Below, piece by piece: positions 54,730 to 64,000 of a stretch of DNA of 64,000 nucleotides; within the stretch, counting starts at the first letter, position 1; each line of letters starts with the position of its first letter. Source of the DNA: Adiantum capillus-veneris (lineage: Eukaryota; Streptophyta; Polypodiopsida; Polypodiales; Pteridaceae); NCBI GenBank assembly GCA_014529385.2, contig CM043960.1, positions 124,723,543 to 124,787,542 on the forward strand, given 5' to 3'. The position numbers and the translations under genes are program-made. The notes under the pieces were generated by a model. That model was given only the letters and a program-made list of their open reading frames with translations, was not told the origin of the DNA and did not search any database.

Positions 54730-54819
54730 AAGACCGGTTTGGCAGCCTTACCAATATTCTAGCTTTTACTCCCATGGTACTTCTCAATATTAAATGATCA
54801 TTTTAACATGAGAAAATCA

Positions 54820-55350
54820 TTTGGGAGTATTAGATATTAGTTTTTATGATAGCAAAGATCTTCCCATGTACTTTAAGTAGTAAGGGACATTTGGATTTTC
54901 CCTCTTTAACCTCGAAAGGTGCTTTCCCTATAGAAGTAAATACAATGTCATTGTATGCATACTCTAGTAGAGGTAGCTCTCATTGAGAACGTTGATCTAC
55001 TTCCATGACATAGGCTTTTAGTAGATTCAAGAATCATTAGATTAGTTATTTCACTTTGGTCATCTGTTTGTGGATGATAGGCTGAAAGAGAAATTTAATC
55101 TACTTCCTAGATTCTCAAAGAGACCCTTCTAGAAATTATTGATCATTCTAGGATCTTTGTCCGACACTATGGATGTTGGCAAGCCATGATACGTGAAAAT
55201 TTGAGATCTAAAGAGGGTTACCGTTTGATGTGCCTTGATAGTCTTTTTGACAGGCATAGAGTATGTTTTCTTGCTAAGCCTGTCGCCTGAAACAATCCAA
55301 GTTACTTCTCTCGATTAAATTTTAATTTTTGGTATACCACGCATTTTGAA
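54820..55350 (-). pseudogene. Integrase remnant (element H)
   Basis: The minus strand reads KKTIKAHQTVTLFRSQIFTY, GLPTSIVSDKDPRMI, LPLLEYAYNDIVFTSIGKAP and KCPLLLKVHGKIFA, all integrase core and tail pieces in shifting frames. The zinc-binding N-terminus and the first catalytic Asp region are not seen. Confidence 0.75.
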
Positions 55351-55504
55351 ACATACTCTTGTATGTTTACTTTTTATGATAGACCAACAGAAATACATTT
55401 CTACTCCTCGAAGAGTAGATTATGGAATCCTTCTTTGCCCCGCATAATGAGAAGCATGGGATTCATACATCACTTTCTTATTGTATGGGTGAGTAACACA
55501 TAGC

Positions 55505-56730
55505 CTATTGCCGTTTGGAAATAATCATCTTCCAAGGTGAATGGTTCTTTTTTTTAATCCCTAACGCAAAGGCTGTAGTTACATACTTAAAGTCTCGATC
55601 CGTAGCATACTCATCTATCATAAAAGATAGATCATTGTGAGTTGCTATAGACACCACAGTTACCCTTGGCTGTTGTGAAAGTGCATCGACCAATTGATTG
55701 TGCTTGCCAACAAGGTGAGCAATATGAAATTTAATTGCAAAAGAAAAAATTTTCACCTCATTTGTTTGTCGAAAAGCTTGGTTTGCGTCATGAAGTACTT
55801 GAGACTTTGTGATCCATTCGTAGGATGAATGGAGTCCCCCAAGAGATAGTGCTTCCATGTGTCTAGGGTGTGTAGAACAAATAAAAACTCTTTTTTGTAT
55901 ATGCCCAAGATCCGTTCATCGTCATTGAGCCTTCGGCTCTCATATGCTATGGCATGCCCTTCTTGAAGCAAGACTGCTCCAAGGCAATCACCACAAGCAT
56001 CACATTGGACCTCAAATGGCTTTGAGAGCTCCGGAAGCATGATGAGTGGTTGAGAGATAAGCTTCTCTTTGAGCTTGTCAAAAGTATTTTGCTCCTTTGT
56101 AGTCCATGAATACTTAACGTTCTTCTTTGTTAAGTCATGTAACGGTCCTTCTATTTGAGAAAATTTTGCTATGAAGCATCTATAGTATGCACACATACCA
56201 ATAAAGCTTCTTAGCTCATGTAGATTTCTTGGATTAGGCCATGCTTTTATTACCTCCAACTTTGATGGATCCATACAGATACCATCTTGAGAGATAATGT
56301 GACCTACATATTGAATCCCTTGTAGAAAAAATTCACTTTTCTTTTGATTAATGAAAAGCTTATTCTCTCTCACAACTTGAAAGATTACCTAGAGGTGTCA
56401 CTTGTACTCCTCAAGATAATTTGAGTGGCCTGAAGATTTTTGTCCATCGTGAGTTTGAATGCGGTTGGAGCATTTTTCACGCCAAAACTTGTGACTTATC
56501 AAATAGATCTTCTACCTGCGGCACGAGAAATCTTTTTTTTTATAGTGATCGTATTTACTGCTCTATAGTCGACACACATGTGATATGTGTCATCTTTCTT
56601 TTGCACTAAAAGTACCGGTGAATAGAATGGAGAGGAGTTAGGCCTCACCATCCCTTTTTCCACCAATTCACACACTTGCCTCATGATCTCCTCTTGTTGA
56701 GCTTGTGAAACTCAATAAGGAGGTTTATTA
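55505..56730 (-). pseudogene. RT-RNase H with catalytic core deleted (element H)
   Basis: Read on the minus strand, the N-terminal fingers (CELVEKGMVRPNSSPFYSPV, LVQKKDDTYHMCVDYRAVNT) lead by a short degenerate bridge (KNAPTAFKLTMDK) to the connection (KLFINQKKSEFFLQGIQYVG, HIISQDGICMDPSKLEVIKA). The palm with the two catalytic aspartates is missing. RNase H follows (QCDACGDCLGAVLLQEGHAI, YKKEFLFVLHTLDTWKHYLL), with a shift near 55760 and VGKHNQLVDALSQQPR at the end. Confidence 0.85.
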
Positions 56731-57008
56731 GGCGGTGAGCTTCCTAGTAGAAGCTCTATTGCATGGTCATCATCCCCTCGTTTTGGAGGTAGCTCACTAG
56801 GGATATCATCAATGAAAACATCTTGGAATCCATTTAGGAAATTAGAACTCTAATTCCTCTTGATTCACTTTATTGCTACTTGTGAAAACATTAGAATAAT
56901 TTAAAGATTCTCTAATAAAAATCATATACGCAAAAATAGAGCTTTTCATTGACTTATCAAAAGCAAGCATATTTACCAGGGATATGGTGTTCCCCGACTC
57001 ATTAGAAT

Positions 57009-57370
57009 CTATGTACATGCTCTTTTCCCTGTAGAGGTGAAATAGATTCTCCTTTCAGGGAACTTCATGTTGGCAGCCATGTGGTTGAACCATGGTGCCC
57101 CTAGGATAGCATTCTCGTGTTGGAGAGGAGAGATAAAAAAGTCTTCTTTGTCGACATAGCTTTTGACATGAAGCCTCAACTTCCCAATCAAGGGAGTAAC
57201 GGAGGCTTGGTGTCCCTTGAAAGTAGTGTCAGCAGTTATAGTATCTCCCATCTCAAAAGCTTGAATGCCTTGGTGGCCGTTGATATGAAGTTGTGAGTAG
57301 AGCCAGGGTCAAACAAGATGAAGGTATCATGCTCCCTTACTTTTCCCCAAGCATAGGAGAGTGATGAGCC
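57009..57370 (-). pseudogene. Retropepsin (element H)
   Basis: The minus strand reads AWGKVREHDTFILFDPGSTH and NFIS with an active-site DPGS. After a shift comes TPLIGKLRLHVKSYVDKEDF and AILGAPWFNHM. It closely parallels the protease of element 2, so the two are related families. Confidence 0.82.
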
Positions 57371-58721
57371 TTTGCAATGAGTATCCTCTTTTGGAGCTTC
57401 AACCATGGAAGCTCTAGGAGTGTCATTGAGTGCATTTCTTTTGGGACAAGAATGATAACCATGTCCTTGCTCCCCACACTTAAAGCTTTGGGAGAGAGCT
57501 TATTTTTACCATTGTAAGATCCTTTCTCCTTGTCCTTGTTGTTGTTGTTGTTGGTGATGCCTTAGGAAGAGTTTTGAGCATTGCTCTTTCCTTTAGCTTC
57601 ATTTCAATCCTTGCTTTCCATGGGCTTGAAATTTCCTCACACCCCTTGTTGAAAATTGATCCTTGAAGCAACCATAGTGTGGTGGATGACGTTAGTGATA
57701 GTGTTAGGCCGTTGTGAGTTGCCATACTTGGCCATTTCTTCAGGTAATCTCGTACAAAATTGTTGCTTTTGTTTGGAAAAGTCTATCCTTTGAAAGACTG
57801 TAGCTTTGAGATGTAAATCCTAAAACTTGTTTACATATTTGTGGATAGACTCGTGAAGAGCAACTTCGAGATCCGCCATTCGGTAAGCACTTTGCATCGC
57901 TTGCAAGAAATTGCTTCATGATGGAACATGTAGAGTTTTCCATGTCTTTGGGGCCTCTCCGTTGCCACAAAGGCTAGCCCACCATTGCCGAGCAGATTTT
58001 GGAAGTGCATAGCTACATGGCGTAGCTTGGAGGACTCCGTGAAGCCCTCGTCTCCAAAGGCCGTATCAAATTGTTGGATGAAGGCCAATACTTTGTTGGC
58101 GGCATCGAAGGAGCCATCATAGGTGAGAAAAGAGATACTCTTTCCTCCCTCTTTGAATTTCTTGAGCTTTTGGGACCTTCGGCATGCAGGGTAAGTTTTG
58201 TGATGTCCTCTCCTCTTGTATTCTCTAGGAGAGTAACTATTGCTTCCGTCGGAAGAGGAGGAAGGTGAAGAAGAAGGAGAAGAGGGTGACCTCTTTCTTG
58301 CCTTTTTCTTCCTTTGTTTCCTCTCTTTCCTTTCGGAATGACAAGGATAAGGACTATGGGTTGAATGTTTCCTCTTGGGAGGAGTTGGCGAGAGTCTAGA
58401 CCGCCATCTTCGTGGAGCCACATCTTTAGAGGAACTCAGGGATTCACTTCTTTCTCGTTCTTTGGATTCCTCCTCTCTTAGTCTTCTTTCGGGAGTCTCA
58501 TCAAGAGGCCTCCTAAACTCTCTCTCCTCTTGGAGAGTAAGGGAAATCCCATAAGCACAAAGTTGTTGAGTAACTTTGGCTTGCAAAGTAGGGTTGCCCA
58601 TAGCTTTATGCAACCTAGTAACAAGATAATTGATAAACATGGGAGCATCATCATTAGCACCTTCATTTGTAAAATCAAAGTTATCAATGTTCATTCTACT
58701 CTCTTGGTTATTGTCAGCCAT
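57371..58721 (-). pseudogene. gag (element H)
   Basis: The start MADNNQESRMNIDNFDFTNE at 58721 is preferred over an upstream in-frame ATG at 58763 because it sits in the usual gag-start context. An Arg/Ser-rich region follows (SPTPPKRKHSTHSPYPCHSE). The capsid domain is KEGGKSISFLTYDGSFDAAN, VLAFIQQFDTAFGDEGFTES, similar to element 2. A frame change near 57970 breaks it. A Cys-containing segment near 57460 (HGYHSCPKRNAL on the minus strand) is probably half of a zinc knuckle. Confidence 0.8.
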
Positions 58722-59122
58722 GCTAATTATACTTATGTGTTTACTTAGTGTATCCTTTGGCAATTCAAAACCTTAGTTGCTACTCCTTTTAGCCTTTGAA
58801 AATAAGTACTTAAGTATTTACACCCACGGCTAGAATTGGTTAATTATAGAGAGTAGTGGGGTGGGTCTAATATAGCAGAATTGCCAAGGGATAGCTCCTT
58901 TTAGACTTCTTATGGCTCAATAATGGTAAAGCCATAGGCAAGTCTAAAAAGACCCCATTATTAAAACCAAATCTCCCGAGGTGTGAACCATATCCCACAT
59001 AGTGGGCTCAACAAAATTGATAATAGATCCAAGTCCCACTTACCCTAATATAATTAACAAAATTAACCATTAATATACTACTTAAGGACCTCTCTTCTTA
59101 AGTAAGAAAAGAGAAACCAAAT

Positions 59123-59134
59123 GCTCTGATACCA
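59123..59134 (-). promoter_or_regulatory. tRNA-iMet primer-binding site (element H)
   Basis: The minus strand reads TGGTATCAGAGC one base from the LTR edge. Confidence 0.9.
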
Positions 59135-59135
59135 A

Positions 59136-59890
59136 TGTAATGGGAATGGCCTATGAACTTTGAGAATAGCGGAATTAAGAGAATTAGAGTGAGCATTTTT
59201 GTGAGGTAACTTTGAGAACATAGAGGGTGAACTTAATTGATGGTAGCAACATAAACATAGTACTTAATCAACTTGGCATGAACAATACTTTTGCAAGAGA
59301 GAGAGAGTATTAGAGAACATGACAATAGTTGAGGATCGGATTTACTTGGAGCCGATCCCCCCTCCAAAAGGCATTTGTATTATAGATTCTCCCATCAAGA
59401 GAGACTTGGTACAATACAATCTTTGTGTTCCTTGTGACCCTTGTGATGCTATGAAGTTGGAAAGCTTCATGCATCACAAGCATAACATAAACTTTTCAAA
59501 AAGCATTAACTATCCTAAGCCTCAGTCCCAAGGCCTTAAACACCTTGCAAGGTGGAGAGAGCTAGCGGGGAATGAGGGTAGGGAAGAGGAAGAAGAATCA
59601 TTTATAGGAAAAAGAAATAGTTCCTCACTTATCATCACTCTTCTTGCTTAGCATAGCATAATAGCATAGTAATGAAGATGAAGAAGATGACAAGCTTAAG
59701 CATTGAAGCATGGCTCTTGGTTGGATTTGCATTCCATAGCCAAGATTGTTGGTGTAGACTCTCAACTTCTCAACAAGCTTGGAGAAGGAGATGGAGCTCT
59801 TGCACTTTGTACTTCACATAATGAGAGAGAGTGTGTGTGTGTGTGTGTGTGGGAGAGTATACCCTCCCCCCCCCCCCCCTCTCAAGCTTG

Positions 59891-59937
<47 letters not shown>

Positions 59938-60466
59938 TTATTTAATTATATCATTTGGACATGTGTCCTCTTTTTCCTCTTTGAGAGAAATAACTTAATT
60001 ATTTATTTTTATGCATCGAAATTCTCATTGGACCCCTTTAAAGCCTATCCAATAGGATTCAAGCACATCATGAGGGCCACATGTGGAGGATTTTGACATG
60101 TGTCTTTTATGCTTATCAAGTCATTTGGTTTGAATTGAACACTTCAAACACCTAGTCAATTAAACATGGAAACCGTTTATGCCTCTCGAGAGTTTATCTT
60201 TGAATTGAATACTTCAAGAACCTTAGTCATTTAAGCATGAGAATCACATCAAGTTTGGGCAAGGTTCCCACAAACACTTTAAGCACTTTAGTTAGCAAGC
60301 CGACAAGCATCTCATGCTTGGGTAGGATTCCCACCTCAAGGTCAGTCCTAGCTTGCCTAAGGTCAAAGGTCAAAGGAATTTTTAACACTAACTTTTGGAG
60401 GTCTTTAATGAAGCTAGCCCTAGGTCTTTTAAGCTCCATTAGATGCACGTTGCTCTTTGATAGTGT
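59136..60466 (-). repeat. 5' LTR of element H (outer end uncertain)
   Basis: It is homologous to 53001-54729 over most of its length, ending with AGGTCTTTTAAGCTCCATT and GCTCTTTGATAG. It contains (GT)n, C14 (59866-59879) and (CT)n runs. The left copy has extra sequence in the middle. Confidence 0.75.
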
Positions 60467-60867
60467 TAAGTATGGAGCTTGATTTACCCCTTCTAATTTT
60501 TTGTATTAAAAATGCACATTTGTAAGGCTCGCGTTATGAGGAGAACACATCGTGCGTGAAAAAAATTACTCGCCAAAAACCAAAATTTTAACGGCCAGTC
60601 TCGAGAAAAGAGCTTTGTCGGAAAAAAAAAATTTGGTCGGAATATTATGGCCAAACGACAGTCGAAAAGTTGTCAGAAAATGATCGACCGGTTGGCCGGT
60701 GGTCGGAAGTCAATGGCCGGTGGTCGATTTCAAAGGAGGACTTGTCTTCTCAAGGGCGGCCACACATGGGCGGATTGAAGGGTCCGATTTGGACTTATCT
60801 ACACAAGGGCGGCTACACATAGCTGCCTCTCATGAGAGAGGACAACCCTTTTGGCCTATAAAAACCC
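60467..60867. other. Unassigned interval
   Basis: Between element H and F2. It contains GGTCGG/GGCCGGT words (about 60660-60730). No gene or LTR edge is identified. Confidence 0.4.
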
Positions 60868-61266
60868 TTAGTGGTCGCTAATTCGGGAGCAGAGCATGGG
60901 ATCTATGTTGGTGATGAATGGCGGATTTACTTCCCCGCCCCCCTCATTTACATTGTTAGCTCCATGTTCGGAGCGAGTGGCTCTACTAAAGGTTTCCTTC
61001 AAGCAGCTAAGCACGCTCGACCCAAACCGTGGACCCATGGCATGCATGTCTTGGTTTGAGCTATCAGGATTAGGCATCGGGTAACCCTCCACGACGTCGT
61101 AGTCAGAGGAAGAGCCACTAGACGCAATATGTGGGTCCTGAGTGGTACTACCTTGGGTTCCCACTGAGGGCCTAGAGCCTAAGGTAGATAAATAATGAGT
61201 GTTTGCGTAAACAGAGACACTCTCGATGTGCTCGTCCTCTAGCACACAACCAGAGCGTAGGTGCAT
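60868..61266 (-). pseudogene. gag N-terminus (element F2), truncated
   Basis: The frame starts MHLRSGCVLEDEHIESVSVY and follows element F gag through SDYDVVEGYPMPNPDSSNQD and ETFSRATRSEHGANNVNEGG to FITNIDPM, where homology stops. The last ten or so residues before the stop at 60868 are unrelated sequence. Confidence 0.85.
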
Positions 61267-62291
61267 GTGACCTCAACACTCTAGAGGTGTTGGTGAGTGC
61301 CCGTGAAGGCCGCTCACCTAGTTTTTTATGTGTTTACAACCTTTTTTTGTATTTTTGGTCCCTTTTTTTTAATCGAGCCACGGAATATGGTGTATGATAG
61401 CTCAAAACGAGCTCTTGGCTAGAGGGACGGGCCATGCTTTACAACGCCTGATTCGGTTACGTATAGCCCTCGGAATCCTAAAACTAGTCTTTTCCTAGGT
61501 GGGGAGAGGACTAGAATTAGTAAGTCCAAAGGGTGAGTGTGAAGGGGATGGTGGAGGACTTGAGGAACTTGTCCCACATGCCCTCCCTTCACTTGAGATC
61601 CTAGTCTTTATATATAAGGTAGTGTGAGTAGTATATCATAAAACTGAGGACTGACACTTGGGCTCGGGCTCAGGCTGGGGCTCGGGGGAATGATTTTGAT
61701 CCCTTTCTTTTAGGATAAGCCTTGGTTTTTTAAAATTTAATTTTCAAAATTGTTTTTTGTCTCAATATTCCCAAGCGTTTTTTATTATTTATTTTGTTAA
61801 ATTTTTATTAAAAAATCATTTTTTTTTCCTGAGGATAATGTGGCCGCGTGGACACCGACCTTCCATGCGCACAGAGCAGCTCCTAGGAGCTATGTCTAAC
61901 CCCCTTGTAGCTAATTAACAGCTAATTAACTGTCTAACATAAAATTGCACACTCACACACAGTCAACTCTGTTGCTCACTGTCTACTTTACTTCTCACTG
62001 TCTACACTCACTAACAACTCTACTAACTCCTGCACAATACATATCTTGCAAAACTAACCAAAACACGCACACTGCAACACTAATAGAGCTTACAACCACC
62101 AACAAAATCTGACAAAAACCTGCTTAAACTGCACATTACAGTCACTTAACAGTAGTTAACAAAAAACATGCTCATCTGCCTATTGTAGCCACTTAACAGT
62201 TCTCACAGAACTCAACAAAAAGCATAAAAATAGATGGAAGAAAGACTTCCAGAGGTAGCACTGAGTGCTCCTCAAGCTTAATGCAAGGCTG
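61267..62291 (-). other. 5' leader of element F2
   Basis: Non-coding, about 1 kb. It contains T/A runs and a CTCGGGCTCAGGCTGGGGCT-like stretch near 61660, matching the position of similar words in the element F leader. No gene seen. Confidence 0.5.
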
Positions 62292-62309
62292 TCCCTGGCA
62301 ACGGCACCA
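62292..62309 (-). promoter_or_regulatory. tRNA-Asp primer-binding site (element F2)
   Basis: The minus strand reads TGGTGCCGTTGCCAGGGA, one base different from the site in element F, four bases from the LTR. Confidence 0.85.
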
Positions 62310-62313
62310 AAAA

Positions 62314-62539
62314 TGTACGCTTTGCCGTACGTGTTGAAGGCTGGGAACTTGCATGTGCATTGTGTGCGAGCCTCGAAAGGCTGCAAACACACAACTAGAG
62401 AGTCCTAGCAAGCTCAAAGAACAATGGTGTGTCACTCACCTCTCAATGCTTCCATCGTGCAGGACCTGTGCTGTGAAGAAGAAGGAGTTGCCACCAATGC
62501 CACGCTCTACCGCCTCGCCGCTGCCAATGCCGCCGCAAT

Positions 62540-62634
<95 letters not shown>

Positions 62635-62934
62635 ACACACACACATACACGAAGAAGAAGGAGACAGAGATGGAGCAAGAGCACTTCTTAGCTTACACCT
62701 CAGAGAATGAGGATTTTTAGGTCAAATGGACCTTTTATAAGAGTTTGGCCCATTCACACATGGGCGCCCACAATGGTCGGTTGTTATACAAATATTGTAA
62801 AAATAAGATAAGTGGTGCGCCTCTCATCGGTGATCACCTACACACCTCTTGGACCGACAAGCCCGACCCATGCCTCTATCAAATAAATATCACGATGTCC
62901 GTTGTAGGTGATAGGGTGTCCGTGAGGGTTAACA
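62314..62934 (-). repeat. 5' LTR of element F2 (621 bp)
   Basis: On the plus strand it starts TGTACGCTTTGCC and ends GTGAGGGTTAACA, the complement of the element F LTR start. A perfect (CT)n run of about 89 bp lies at 62541-62629. Confidence 0.88.
62541..62629. repeat. (CT)44 microsatellite
   Basis: An uninterrupted dinucleotide run of about 89 bp in the F2 LTR, the longest in the window. Confidence 0.95.
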
Positions 62935-64000
62935 AAGGTCGAATCCAGCTAAAGTTGAAGCTATCCAAAAGATGAAGGAAACGTGCTCTTTGGTTACTGA
63001 AGTTCGTCGGTTTTTGGATACATGTGTATCCTATCTTATTTGGCTGCCACATTTTGCTCATGTTGCAAAAGTGCTTTATCAACTGCTGAGAAAAGGTAAG
63101 AGATTTGTTTGGGAAGAAGTTCACACACAAGCTATCAAGAAGTTAAAGAAGATGCTTCTCAAGGCTCCTACCTTGAGGAAAGTTGACTACAAATGTGGAA
63201 GGCCAGTAATTTTAATAGTTGACACTAGCCCGACAGGTATTGGGTAGGCTATAGGTCAAGATGATGATGAAGGACATAGGTATGCAGTTCAATTTGGAGC
63301 AAAGGTGCTCAATGCTCGTCAACAAGGTTACTCACAGGTTAAGAGAGAACTTTGGGGCATTGCTACTACTCTAAGGTCTCATAAAGAATATTTTATTGGA
63401 TCGTGGTAGAGACAGATTGCTTGCCCCACTTATAGAAATGATTGCAAATTGCTCTACTCCGGATATTGCTATGCTACAATTGATAGCCTATATTAAGTCT
63501 CTTAACCCTGAATTTTGTCATATTGCAGGCAGAGATAATCCTGTTGTTGATATGTTATCAAGAGCTAGGTTTGAAGATGAAGAAGAGATGCTGACCACAA
63601 GTGATGATGTTGGCATGAAGTTCTACATGTCTTCTTATCTACATGTAAATTGTGGTAACATTTCTCATATTTTTGAGGTATTTTCTGAGGAGTTCTATGA
63701 TGGAGAGTGGCTTTTTATCAGTTGCTACCTTGACACTCTTACTAAGCATGAAGGGTGGACGGATCAAGAGTATAAAAGGATCAGAAAGAAGGCTTACGGC
63801 TATTTTCTGAAGGATGGACATTTATGGAAGCAAACAAAGAGCCCTAGAGGGGTACCACAATGGGTTGTTTGTGATAAAGAGACTCAACAGCAGGTTATCA
63901 AAGAATTTCATGAAAGTTTATGGGCTGGACACAGAGGAGTCTGGGCAACTTTTGTCAAGATTAAGGATCGTTATTGGTGGAAAGATATATATAAAAATGT
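62935..64000 (+). pseudogene. Element I: gypsy pol fragment (RT end, RNase H, integrase start)
   Basis: Directly after the F2 LTR the plus strand reads NPAKVEAIQKMKE, EVRRFLDTCVSYLIWLPHFA, VLYQLLRKGKRFVWEEVHTQ and VILIVDTSPTGIG. After a TAG near 63246 come GHRYAVQFGAKVLNARQQGY, SQVKRELWGIATTLRSHKEY, FCHIAGRDNPVVDMLSRARF and, towards the edge, QVIKEFHESLWAGHRGVWAT. The first part is RT connection, then RNase H, then the integrase zinc-binding end. The RNase H style (VDTSPTGIG, VKRELWGI) differs from the other gypsy elements here. The RT palm, left of F2, is not in the window. Confidence 0.85.

Larger units (their letters stand above)
53001..60466 (-). mobile_element. Element H: Ty3/gypsy retrotransposon (minus), deleted pol
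   Basis: Homologous ends TGTAATGxGAATGGCC at 53001 and 59136 mark two LTRs. A tRNA-iMet site abuts the right one, so the element reads on the minus strand: gag (58721), protease, RT, RNase H, integrase remnant. The RT catalytic segment and large parts of integrase are deleted. LTR homology on the right fades after about 60466; outer ends and TSD are not established. It cuts the Copia RNase H remnant on the left. Confidence 0.82.
60868..62934 (-). mobile_element. Element F2: 5' end of a second F-family element (minus)
   Basis: On the minus strand: LTR (62934-62314), tRNA-Asp site, leader, then the first 120 or so codons of gag before truncation near 60895. The gag start and LTR edge match element F. 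Everything after gag is missing. It lies within a gypsy pol that continues at 62935. Confidence 0.85.

Noticed and set aside
62353-62720. ORFs rich in Ser-Leu or Arg-Glu repeats over (CT)n and (GA)n runs (also near 37100, 41230, 53650, 59900)
   Set aside because: They are translations of dinucleotide microsatellites, not genes.

Overview
This window looks like nuclear DNA of a land plant with a large, repeat-rich genome. Five minus-strand elements carry the initiator-Met tRNA primer-binding site typical of plant LTR retrotransposons. Two related elements carry an Asp-tRNA site of the Athila/Tat type. Plant telomere-box motifs (AAACCCTAA) recur. The only host gene I recognise is the first coding exon of an ataxin-10 homologue. 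The species cannot be fixed from the sequence; a seed-free vascular plant such as a fern, or a gymnosperm, is a guess. Nothing prokaryotic is present: no operons, CRISPR, rRNA or intact tRNA genes.

Layout. 1-4721: plus-strand chromodomain Ty3/gypsy element (element 1), 5' end outside the window, apparently inserted into a minus-strand relative (element 2, 4722-about 9423). 9424-14078: non-coding DNA with two solo LTRs (11097-11749 and 12634-13768), each between target-site duplications (TSDs; the second imperfect). 14079-38331: a stack of nested insertions in and around LTRs of one family (family B). It holds a coding-less element with 153-bp LTRs (14831-20542), a gag-protease-only element (20575-24796), a family B copy with an intact 353-codon ORF (26057-27118), and a minus-strand family B copy split by a Copia element (29754-37379). 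The Copia element is itself split by a 1.9-kb solo LTR (33469-35381).

38332-41300 is the only non-LTR interval: the ataxin-10 exon (39315-39912, minus), a degenerate repeat array upstream of it, and a tRNA-derived SINE candidate. 41862-52731 is a complete but mutated Athila/Tat-like element (element F) with TSD TGGCC, inserted into a Copia LTR. It encodes a second protease-like domain after integrase. 53001-about 60466 is a minus-strand gypsy element (H) with a heavily deleted pol. 60868-62934 is the 5' end of a second F-family element (F2, minus), which interrupts a plus-strand gypsy pol of another lineage (62935-64000) running out of the window.

How it fits together. Seven insertions are bounded by matching or near-matching 5-bp duplications, so part of the order of events can be read directly: family B copy, then Copia into B, then a further element into Copia that recombined to a solo LTR. 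Similarly, a family B LTR received the 153-bp-LTR element and an adjoining B LTR received the gag-protease element. Almost all retroelement genes are broken by in-frame stops, many of a form expected from C-to-T decay of methylated DNA. All coordinates, TSDs and differences were read by eye; no alignment or search was run.
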